A DNA stretch of 49,539 bases from Paramacrobiotus richtersi (taxonomy: Eukaryota > Tardigrada > Eutardigrada > Parachela > Macrobiotidae), in NCBI GenBank assembly GCA_034698045.1, contig JAQGAU010000043.1:1-49539 (forward strand). The letters run 5' to 3'. Made by a program: the position numbers and the translations under genes. How positions within the stretch are numbered: the first letter of the stretch is position 1; the number at the start of each line of letters is the position of its first letter. Of the stretch, positions 21,699 to 30,161 are shown piece by piece. Below the pieces are notes generated by a model, which did not search any database, had not been told where the DNA came from, and saw nothing but the letters and a program-made list of their open reading frames with translations.

Positions 21699-21745
21699 AC
21701 ACGCGCAAACATTGCTTGAATAGACAGCCTGTCAAGCAAGTTTCA

Positions 21746-21907
21746 TTAATGAACGTGTTTTAATTGATGTACCGTTTTCTCAATGGCCAGAGCGTGGATG
21801 TTCATGTGTTCGACCCATTCCTCCGGGTAATACGACGGGCGATCGGGACAGAGTGTGCATTTCCATTTCGGTTCGTTTGACGGACTTTCCTTGCTGTGGG
21901 ATTCCAT
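21746..21907 (-). CDS. Small C2H2 zinc-finger protein, 53 codons
   Basis: A complete short frame starts at ATG 21905-21907 and stops with TAA at 21746-21748. It contains one C2H2 finger: KCTLCPDRPSYYPEEW then VEHMNIH, spacing Cys-x2-Cys-x13-His-x3-His. That is one residue longer in the finger loop than the classical x12. The N-terminal tail is hydrophilic (MESHSKESPSNEPK) and the C-terminal tail basic. It may be a stand-alone microprotein, the first exon of a longer gene, or a remnant. A single finger with a normal helix (EEWVEHMNIH) argues for past selection. Confidence 0.55.
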   Translation of the reverse strand: MESHSKESPSNEPKWKCTLCPDRPSYYPEEWVEHMNIHALAIEKTVHQLKHVH

Positions 21908-22016
21908 ATCGGTATTTAGGTTCTTAGGCAGAGTTTACTTAGGGAGATTCACACAGGTAGAGTTGATAGCTCCTGAATACTTTGAACAACTGTAAGGGTA
22001 AGATGGGGAGGGGGAG

Positions 22017-22601
22017 CTAGCAATCGAGTTTGCGATTTGTTCTACTTGCGACAGGAATCAAAAGTTCTTTGTTCAGCTGAATCTTCAACTGGATGCAAAT
22101 GCCATTCTCTGTTGTTACTGCATTAACATTCCGTAGCAACAGAACCTCTTTGAAGGTGCATGCAATAACGTAGGTACATACAGAACAAATGTCCGTACAG
22201 AACGTATCTCCGTACAGAAGCGCATATAGGCACTTAGGCGGCCGTCTGCTGCAAGTTGATAGAAATGTAATCGTCGTACTCCGATTCGTCAATGTATGCA
22301 AGCTCGGATGAAAGCGTTGCAAGAACGCGGGAACGTATTTCGTAACTGCAATCACTTTTCTAATGGTATTTGTGTAATGAGTACGGTTGATTTGAGTAAT
22401 GAAATGGAAGATGGGTTTTTGTTTTCCAACGTTTAATATTGTACTAGGTGACTCCGAGCAAAATTGTGCTAATGAAACAAATTGCTTCATATTATACGGT
22501 TTATTAAACCGCATCAGCAATTTGTTTGAAAATAAAAATAAACAAACGAATGAGTAAACCAGGTTTACTAATTGATTTATTTGTTTTAATTTTTTACTCA
22601 T
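22017..22601 (-). CDS. Hypothetical 194-codon open frame
   Basis: A long uninterrupted frame in AT-rich DNA. It contains a hydrophobic N-terminal segment (LVNLVYSFVCLFLFSNKLLM) and Cys-rich middle (CTDICSVCTYVIACTF). No family is recognised. The length is unlikely but not impossible by chance at this base composition; the shape would fit a membrane protein or a noise frame. Confidence 0.25.
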   Translation of the reverse strand: MSKKLKQINQLVNLVYSFVCLFLFSNKLLMRFNKPYNMKQFVSLAQFCSESPSTILNVGKQKPIFHFITQINRTHYTNTIRKVIAVTKYVPAFLQRFHPSLHTLTNRSTTITFLSTCSRRPPKCLYALLYGDTFCTDICSVCTYVIACTFKEVLLLRNVNAVTTENGICIQLKIQLNKELLIPVASRTNRKLDC

Positions 22602-24654
22602 TTAGAAACCCTTTTCATCCAGGAAAAAACCAATTTTGACCCCCGTTCGTTAACAGTCAATTTTATTAATTGCTTCTTCATTTTATTAATGCTCTACCCT
22701 AACCCATAGCTCAGGGTGGTTCCCTTTAACCAGATCCGCACTCCCGCAGTAAGCCCCCTTCTTTTCTGGTTACCAAAAGTAGTTTACCTTTACGTAGTTT
22801 AGCTACGAGCAGCTAAAGGTAAAAGTAAATAACCGCTCGTACTTTACTGGAATCATGAGCTGTCTTATACATTGCTTGGATTTCCTTTTGGCTTTTCGCA
22901 GTCGAACGCCGTCAAATCGATCTCAAATGCTCTCGACGGTTTTGTTCTGGTAAAAACACATCTCGAATGTTCTCGAACACCGCGAAACCTTTGTTGTGTA
23001 AGCAGACGACTGGCCTAAATTAAAACCTAGTTTCGTGCGACATCCACTGCGAAAAAACAAACCGGAAAAACCTGCAGACCTCAAAAACCGATAAACCTGG
23101 CTTACTAATCTTATGTCCTAACACACAGCATCAATACAATTAACGTTACGTTACAATTAACGTTACGTTGTGTGCATAGTCGTGTACACGTGTTGTAAGC
23201 AGTTTAGCGGCAGCCCTTATGTAAATCCATGTTCGAAACCGCCTAATACTAGCAATGACGCAACGCCGATAACTGGATCCACAGCACTAAGTCAATCCCA
23301 CGTAAATTTCAACCATCTTGCTAAGCAACAGACGGCGCGGACATCCAGAAGATAGATGCTGTCGGGGTTACCCTAGCTGCATCGTCAAAGTTCACGTTTT
23401 AGTATTACTGATTTCTGTTCTTAACTTTGTTAGCAAAGTTATGGCGTAACGCAGATCCGGTGCACTAGTTCGGAATGAAGGAATGATTAGTTCCTGCGTA
23501 TGATACGTACGGGTAGTACACGTATACGTTATGATCATAATTCCGTATCAGTACATTCCGTAACGGAATTCGAGGGAACAACAAGTTAATGCATGACCGA
23601 TCCCGTGTGTTATCAGTTACAATACACTTAATAGTGATTTCGCTTCTAAAGTGATTTAAAGTCATAATAAAGCTCATAAAATCATAATACTGATTTCGCT
23701 CACTGTCCGCCCGGTAATAAAATTACTCAGTATATAAGTTGATTGAAGCCAATAAATTTGCTCTTGCATCGAATCAGATGCTCTTATTGTTTGGCATAAT
23801 TTTGCCGTTTTTTATTACTGGGTAACGTTGTCTGCTGAGGATAGTTCTTCAGTTTTGAACTTCGACAATTTACTTTTAAACGTGTCAGACTACGTTATAA
23901 TTAAAATTATTAATCTAGAAATTATAATTTCGTAATAAAAATATTTTTTTTAAACTGTTAAAATAATATTCATTTACTGATTCATTTTTTAAGCTGAGAA
24001 TTTTCATATTTCTTTCACAATAATGTTCTTAAAATTAGTGTTTAGTTAAAGTATTTATTTTAAAATGAAAAAAATTTCAATTTACAAGATCTGTGTTTCT
24101 GGAAATACAGATCCAGAATTAGTTCAGCAATAACATAAATTTCTAAGTTTACAATGAGCACGTTCATTTAATAATTTTATAACTACATCATCACATAATA
24201 TAAGTGTATCATTGTACATGTTCCTGTTCCTGTATAAGCGTAAACAAACGGCAAGAAACCTCTTCGGGGTCGTGATTCCAATTGTCATAAATGACAAAGA
24301 ACAGCATTCACAAACGACGAGCGCAGGTATTACTTAAGCCAGCTGAACAGAGAAGCGCAGAGACCATAAAACAACGCCATCTAGACGCAAAGATCGTACA
24401 TGTTGCAGTTCTCTGTATGGCATTTGATCATTTGATCAAGTATCACTTGATCAGACAAAGTAAAATATGAACTGCTACAGCGTAACCGTTTAATCCACAC
24501 GTTTCTTTTGCATAAAGCACTGCTCTCTTGTTGGATCAATTCTAGCCCAGAATTTGATGTCTCCGCGGCGATAATCAGGTCGTTACTGTCAGAGTTATTG
24601 TCTCGGAGCAGTGTCTGTACACTTGCTGATCTGATGTAGAGTATGTGTACTGGC
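22602..24654. other. Gene-poor, AT-rich stretch
   Basis: No coding frame is convincing. A 17-base unit (ACAATTAACGTTACGTT) is exactly duplicated in tandem at about 23136-23169. The part 23860-24200 is very AT-rich with homopolymer runs. Confidence 0.4.
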
Positions 24655-25000
24655 TAATAGACCACTCCATGCCAAGCCTGCTGGTCGCTTTGGTTGACAG
24701 CATAGGAATGCCGGATAAAGTTCCTCGTGTCGGGCGCTCCTTTTCCCGGAAATTCTACTTGCACAGATTGAGGGATTTTATAACCGCCCGCTTTCTGAGA
24801 GGGTCGGCTTCGTTTTTTACGGTTTGGCTTGGCATCATCATCGGACGCGAGTGCCTGTAGGTCGGTGACCAGCGGAGTGGCCGGTCGCGGTTCTCCGGCG
24901 TACCAGGTTCTCTGTGTTGCTTCTAGTTTGCTGTTATTCTGGTAATCGTACCAAAATTCCTTGGAGGACTCATTGGATACAGATGGCTACTCTTCTTGCG
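24655..25000 (-). CDS. Unidentified C-terminal exon
   Basis: A minus-strand frame is open for about 110 codons and ends at TAG 24655. It has ordinary protein composition: KEFWYDYQNNSKLEATQRTW, PATPLVTDLQALASDDD, a basic stretch NRKKRSRPSQK, then DTRNFIRHSYAVNQSD and a Trp-containing end. Upstream, after one in-frame stop, similar sequence continues to about 25070 (RIWEDIGPARYSARRS). It sits where the cyclase domain of the upstream receptor gene would be expected but does not resemble one. No family is recognised. Confidence 0.35.
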
Positions 25001-25262
25001 CCTTGGAAGAGAGATTTGTCGAACGGCGGGCGCTGTACCGTGCAGGGCCGATATCTTCCCATATTCGCTCAAAGTTGGCTTGTTTGCTGTGTATTTACCG
25101 AGCATCTAAACCAATAAATATAGGAAAACTTGTGTAAATAAGCTGAAAACAACTCGGTTTAAAAGAACTGAAAAGCAATCGAGCAGTAAGGAACTTGCGT
25201 ACTGCGCGAAAAATTTGTACAAGAACCAGTGCCAAATACCAGTGCAAAGACGGAAGACATAC

Positions 25263-25446
25263 AGATTTTTAACGACATCTTTGATGACGACACGGATCTG
25301 ACTGGATGTCGGCCGCTCCGTGGGAATCGCACTCGAGCAGCGTGCGCACATTGCTGCCCGATCTGTGTGGCACATGGACTCGTCAATCAATGGGCGGAAT
25401 GACTTCCCGCCCGGCGTAGCATGCTGCCGAATGGAATTATAAATCT
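25263..25446 (-). CDS. Receptor guanylate cyclase: end of kinase-homology domain
   Basis: This exon runs from a TTTTTTTTAG acceptor (first base 25446) to a GTATGT donor at 25262. It encodes KIYNSIRQHATPGGKSFRP, then ARCSSAIPTERPTSSQIRVV. In receptor guanylate cyclases the kinase-homology domain ends in the same order: EIxxxV, FRP, CW, PxxRPxFxxI. Joined in phase to the upstream exon ending HAQ. Just beyond, a frame reads FFAQYASSLLLDCFS, recalling the coiled dimerisation helix (EQYAxxLE) before the cyclase domain, but the cyclase domain itself is not found downstream. Confidence 0.7.
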
Positions 25447-25668
25447 CTAAAAAAAAGAACTCGTCAAGAACAATAAATCTGATACGAGCATTGCTAAGTT
25501 GTCCGCAAACATTTCTGAAGTGCAGGAAAGTGCAACATCATCATCTTGAGTTGAGCAAGCATGACCGCTGAAGATGTGCTGCACTGATTAATATACTTAT
25601 GCGGCACAGCGACAGTACACAAATATTGCAAGGTATAACTGATACGTAGCGTTAGCAGCAAAGATTCA

Positions 25669-26080
25669 CTTACTCTGCGCGTGTAGATCATACATCCCAT
25701 ACGGCCGCATCCGTGTAACAATCTCCTGCAGAATGATACTGAAACTGTACGTATCGGCCTCCTTACTACTGCATCGTATCACTTCCTCCGGGTTGGTCTC
25801 CTGCTCGCGAACAATCTCCAGCGCCGTCCAGAGCTGTGTGTAGTAAAAATCCGAACGGCGCTTCTGCAGCCAATACTCAGCAATATTCAAATCAAAGAAC
25901 GAATTCAACCCCACATCACTGATCTTCATGGTGAAACGCGAGTCAATAAAGCAGCACCCGGAATACAGACGCCCGTGCACTTTAAAAGCGGACGTATGGA
26001 TAAAGTACATTGCTCGGATAATGTCGTTGATGAAGGAGAAGCGCAGCGGCCATTCTAGTTTCGCGGTGGGACTGTTGATT
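25669..26080 (-). CDS. Receptor guanylate cyclase: kinase-homology domain, central exon
   Basis: Encodes AKLEWPLRFSFINDIIRAM, FKVHGRLYSGCCFIDSRFTM, KISDVGL, LWTALEIVRE, then SKEADTYSFSIILQEIVTR and a GTAAGT donor near 25672. These match the kinase-homology domain of natriuretic-peptide-type receptor cyclases: HGxLxSSNCVVDxRFxLKITDYGL, LWTAPE, GDVYSFGIILxEIV. The HRD-type catalytic Asp is absent (HGR), as is usual for these pseudokinase domains. The APE motif is ALE here. Confidence 0.8.
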
Positions 26081-26115
26081 GTTTCCTATGCAGAGACCTC
26101 GTTTAGTTTCTTTAT

Positions 26116-26620
26116 TCAATATAGGTCACACAAGCGATATGTACATCTAGACTGCATAGCTCGAGTACATAGCTCGTACTGTAACACTATCCGACCAGTC
26201 TCCAGACATCCGCCGATAAAGTGGGCAATATTCTCGTTACGGATTTTCATAATGGTGCGGACTTCCTGTACCAGTGTGTCACATACGCGCATACGTCGCT
26301 TCTTCATCCAGCGTACCGTAATTGGTTGCTTTTTCCATAAACCGCGGGTTGATGAGACGGTCAGCATGGACATGGACTGTCTGCCGCTTGTGGGCGGCCG
26401 CGGCAGCCGGTTGCCCGATATCATCTGGGCGCATGACCTTTAGATCCGACGATGCAGCGATCCAGGCTTTGTCCAGCCGCACTTGTTCGAGATGTTTTCG
26501 ATACAAATAGTAAGTCAGGAGACCGGCTAGTAGAGCATGAACAAGACGATGCCAACAATGACTTCGGTGATGGGTGTTGTTTCTGCAATATTAACATACG
26601 CTGCTGTACCCAGTTAAATT
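26116..26620 (-). CDS. Receptor guanylate cyclase: transmembrane segment and start of kinase-homology domain
   Basis: A membrane helix is split over two frames near 26560 (TEVIVGIVLF and HALLAGLLTYYLYRKHLE), implying a one-base shift or consensus error there. It is followed by the juxtamembrane KAWIAASSDLKVM and, at 26116-26330, the front of the kinase-homology domain: VRTIMKIRNENIAHFIGGC, then GRIVLQYEL. Receptor cyclases read MRDVxHxNLxxFIGAC, then IxxEYCxRGSL. The family match is clear; exact exon ends near 26100 and 26500 are uncertain. Confidence 0.7.
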
Positions 26621-26629
26621 CAAACTGAG

Positions 26630-27240
26630 CTAATGTACCTTGACATTCATCCGCGTCTCCTTTATAACCACATTTAGGTTCGTTGGGCGGTAGAGTTCCA
26701 TCAGCATCGGGCCAGTGGTATGTGGGGGGGATATTTCCGATACTGTGTCGTTGATTCCGTAGTACGATATTATTGGCTGCAAATCGACACCATTTTCACG
26801 AAAAAATAAATGAGCAGATTATTCGTTAGAACTTACTCCAAAAGTTCCGTTCTGCACATCCGTCATGGCATATAAAGTGTAATCTTCCCGAAAGTCACCC
26901 CCGTCTGTGATAAATGTCGGACCCGTCATTCCTAGAAAGGTAAGGCGAATAGTAAAGAACCATCTAGTCATACTTGGCAAAGACGGTAAATTTCTGCCAC
27001 ATGTTGCTACATTCTTTGTCTGCTAGCGCGCTTTGCAAGATCAGTGTTCAGGTAGATACATATCAATCAATGTATGCTGAGCAACCGCTTGGGGGACGCT
27101 ACTGACTGACATAAAGACTGTATGCGGTTCTTCCACAGGAGAGTGTAAAGTATTGGTATATCTTACCGTCTGGAAACACCTTTCCGGATACGCATGATAC
27201 CAGTTGAGAGGCGTTGTAGGCATCAGCCACAGCCCAAAGA
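26630..27240 (-). CDS. Receptor guanylate cyclase: membrane-proximal ligand-binding exons
   Basis: Several short exons are recognisable. About 27170-27240: AVADAYNASQLVSC, then a GTAAGA donor. About 26990-27040: ECSNMWQKFTVF. About 26850-26935: GMTGPTFITDGGDFREDYTL, then YAMTDVQNGTF, with a GTAAGT donor. About 26640-26800: GVDLQPIISYYGIND, then WPDADGTLPPNEPKCGYKGD. The last matches the juxtamembrane signature W-P-G...PPxxxPxCGF of natriuretic-peptide-type receptors. The frame changes inside this last exon at a run of seven G (26724-26730 on the plus strand). Confidence 0.65.
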
Positions 27241-27489
27241 AAGGTCATCATGTGGTGTTGTACGGTTTAAACTGTAGCCCAGAATCATGATGGAATTGTA
27301 GAATGTTAGGACGTAACCTACAACAAATGTCGTTTTAACTACTATCCCACATCGTCGTATTTGAGGCGGATGCATAATTGGGACATGCAAAAAACAGGTT
27401 TGAGAAATGTTGCAATAAGGAAGTGTAGTGTCGTTAGCGCCTATAAACACTGTGCTGCATACGATTTGTTCCGTTACCGATACGCTTAC

Positions 27490-27654
27490 AGTTCATTTTA
27501 TAATCGGTGTAGTTGAATGTTTTTGATAGCGCACGAGTGCGAAACTTGGCGACGGCCGCTTGGTATAATGGGGTCTGGCTTGTGTCCGCGATACTGCTAA
27601 CCAGGAGGAAAGAATAGGCTGTCTTGGTGGCGTTGTTGGTAGCATTCGTATCAG
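27490..27654 (-). CDS. Receptor guanylate cyclase: ligand-binding exon
   Basis: A 165-base exon from a TTATTACAG acceptor to a GTAAGC donor. It encodes NNATKTAYSFLLVSSI, PLYQAAVAKFRTRAL and SKTFNYTDYK. ANF-receptor-fold domains have AYxxLLVVT, then PxYxxFxxxV, then FN at this place. Several N-glycosylation sequons (NAT, NNAT, NYT) fit an extracellular domain. Confidence 0.65.
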
Positions 27655-27713
27655 CTGTAATAAAGCTGTAGTCATGCATTCCGAAATGCATCCATAAGGT
27701 CACCAGTTCTTAC

Positions 27714-27822
27714 CTGCGCGGAACAAGTTGGTGTTCTGACCGATCGCATCGTCTCCGAATTTGTCAATCGTGAAAAACACGTAGTCTCCGCTTGCCATGC
27801 TGAGATTGGTGGCTGAGAGGAG
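27714..27822 (-). CDS. Receptor guanylate cyclase: ligand-binding exon (DYVFF)
   Basis: A 109-base exon between CTCTCAG and GTAAGA encodes NLSMASGDYVFFTIDKFGDD. Natriuretic-peptide-type receptors have GLTxGDYVFFxxDxFG at this step of the ANF-receptor fold. In phase with the next exon downstream at 27654. Confidence 0.7.
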
Positions 27823-28558
27823 AAACGGTCGAAGTAGTGTGTTATTCAGGAATAATCCGAAAACTGAATTAGACTACGGGTTAGAATTTGGTTTAGCCAA
27901 AGACGACTGAGTCATCTGCTTAGTGCGTACTTCTGGCGTGCTGTGAAGCTTCCGTTAGTGTCGAGGATATTTTCTGTAAAGGTGAACAATTGACAATCAA
28001 AAGCTGCACAAAGATAGCGCACTCCTTCACTGTGAAAAGTAGCTGTAGTTGTTAACAGTGTTGCACTGTTGCTGACAGATCGTGAAGAAACAGAGTGACT
28101 TTTGGTAAAACACTCACAGTTGCGTTTGGTGCATTAACAGGAAAGTAGGTTACGGTCAGGTTACAGTTGCGGAGGTCCACTTCATGAAAATCTGCGCACA
28201 TGGCACTCATCAACCGTGATAACGGCAAAGTGTTATTTAGCAGATGGAAATTTCTACAATTTCTGCTGTCACTACACGGTAAGAAATCACCGGCGTGTTT
28301 GAAAAACTAATTTCTGCAGTTTTCTAAACTCTTCCCGTCAGAGAAACAGGGCATGGAGATAATGAATTCGATTGCCTTTTCAGTGTTTTATTCCTGTGGT
28401 ACATTTAATTAGTGTTAACTAGCGTGAGAACTGTTATCCCTATTATGGCTTTTGCTGATTAAAAAACAGCCCGATTGGCAGAAATATTCATCTTCGCCAA
28501 GGACCGCATAAAGCCTACAAATTTCCTACTCTTAGTGCGTACTTGCATAATCGCTTAC

Positions 28559-28807
28559 TCGGTCCTCATCCGCCAGATCATAAATAATCGACACATTCAT
28601 CCACTGTTGCCGTTTGAACAGCTCCTGGAAGATGACGAACTGGTGAAACTTGTTGTAGCAGGTCCGTATCAGGTAGGGATATTTGCTCATATCGGCGATA
28701 TCCGCTCCACCCCCAGTAAACTGCGCCAGATTCAGGGCGTGGGTGGCGATGGCGCTGTTGAGCAGTTTATCCGAACACTGCGGCCCGAGGAGGGCGGAGA
28801 TGGCCCA
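28559..28807 (-). CDS. Receptor guanylate cyclase: ligand-binding exon (GPQCS)
   Basis: A 249-base exon bounded by a CTCAAG acceptor and a GTAAGC donor. It encodes WAISALLGPQCSDKLLNSAI, ALNLAQFTGGGADIADM, YPYLIRTCY, then RQQWMNVSIIYDLADEDR. This is the classic ANF-receptor block: IGPxCS, then PxIxxGA, then YPTLxR, then WxNVAIIYD. The intron before it (28808-28869) is 62 bases. Confidence 0.8.
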
Positions 28808-28869
28808 CTTGAGCGGCCGGATCCCGTTGGGAGTTAAACGTCCCAGTTGCCGAACGCCGGACTATTCAC

Positions 28870-29062
28870 CTGGTTGAAGGCTTGATAAAGGCTTCGGCAC
28901 GTGACAGTGAGCCGGTGTCGCTGCAGTTGTAGGTGGTGTTGTGGTAGAGGGTGGTGGTCACTTTGAGGTAGTATTTGGTCAAGATCTCGTCGACGGCGAT
29001 GGACAGAGTCGGTAGGATGGATTTGGTGGGTTGTTGTGAGGTGTCGTTGGGGAAATGAAGGC
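28870..29062 (-). CDS. Receptor guanylate cyclase: N-terminal ligand-binding exon
   Basis: Begins after a CGTTTCAG acceptor and ends at CCAG before GTGAAT. It encodes HFPNDTSQQPTKSILPTLSI, AVDEILTKYYLKVTTTLYHN and YNCSDTGSLSRAEAF. ANF-receptor domains begin with ILPAxxIAxExI and later YxCxxxxGxxxA, as here. The signal-peptide exon would lie further right and was not identified. Together with the exons down to 25263 this makes one minus-strand receptor gene of the natriuretic-peptide/guanylate cyclase type. Confidence 0.75.
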
Positions 29063-30161
29063 CTGAAACGTTGGTAAAGAATTGCATGTGTTTTCCGTTA
29101 TTTTGTTGATACGAAAGTGTCGAGATGCGCTACGTTTGACCATTACAATTTACACTACCAGTACTGCATTGTGCGTTTAATCATGTCCAAAGGTTACAGA
29201 AATTCTGAGCAAAAGTATACTGGAAGAGCATCGGCAATCAGAGTTAGGTTAGACGCTTCTTTACTTACCCAAATGGAGAACATGTGATACACATATGTTT
29301 GACTAATACTGCCTGAAGACTGGGAGGGGCTTTATTCATGACTTAAAAATGTACTCAACAACATATGCCGAATCAAATAAAAAAGTTGTCCCAGTTGGCA
29401 CGTGAAGGAACAGTTGCCAAAATCAGCTGGGACTGAAGACTTGTGAAATATATGAGGTTAAGATTTAAGCAGGAAATCGTGTCTTACCAATATATACGGT
29501 GCGAGGCTTCTTCTGGGATTGCACGTAACAAACCATATGGAATGTGGAAACAAGGCAAATCATTTGCACGACACAATGCATTTTTTCCTCCGGATCAAAG
29601 ATCGCGGGTGTTTCGTTGCTTTATCCATATCCAAGTATTAAACAGAAGTAACTAAGTTTTGCGTTGAAATTTATCTGGTTAAGGCGCCCATTGTCAGACT
29701 GCTTTATTTACTTATTTCCAGGAGAGCAGACAAGTGGTATTGCCAGTACGTTAGGATCTTAGGTACATGTGTTTACCGCCAGCTTCTTTCCCTCTCAGCT
29801 TAGCCAGCAAGCAGTGTCACGCATTTCTCACGATAGTGCAAAGCTCTGTCTCTGGTTCTGAGCATGGCTGTGCCTTAGCAACAAGGATTTCGAAAGTAAG
29901 TATTCAACAAGCGAAAGTTGTGTGACAAGTAGTGACAACCAAGTGTAACTCAACCGCCCAAACTGGCGGTGTTTCCTTGATACTGTACTGTAGAAATGAA
30001 ACTGAGCATTCATACTCTTATTGATCATGAAATGCACAAAATGCTTATTAAAGCGAAGCAAGCACACAAACAACACTGCTTCTCACACATGTTATTACTC
30101 GTTATTCTGATTCTAGCTTTCGTTCATCGAGTTTAAAACTAAACATGTAGCAGCTAACGTA
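29063..30161. other. Intergenic or 5' region of the receptor gene
   Basis: No frame with recognisable motifs. The signal-peptide exon and promoter of the receptor gene should lie here but could not be placed. Confidence 0.35.

Noticed and set aside
25928-26443. 171-codon plus-strand open frame
   Set aside because: It lies over kinase-homology exons of the receptor cyclase on the minus strand.
27655-27703. GMHDYSFIT reading upstream of the ligand-binding exon at 27654
   Set aside because: It looks like the DYVF motif but lies in an intron; the real DYVFF exon is at 27714-27822 and splices in phase to 27654.
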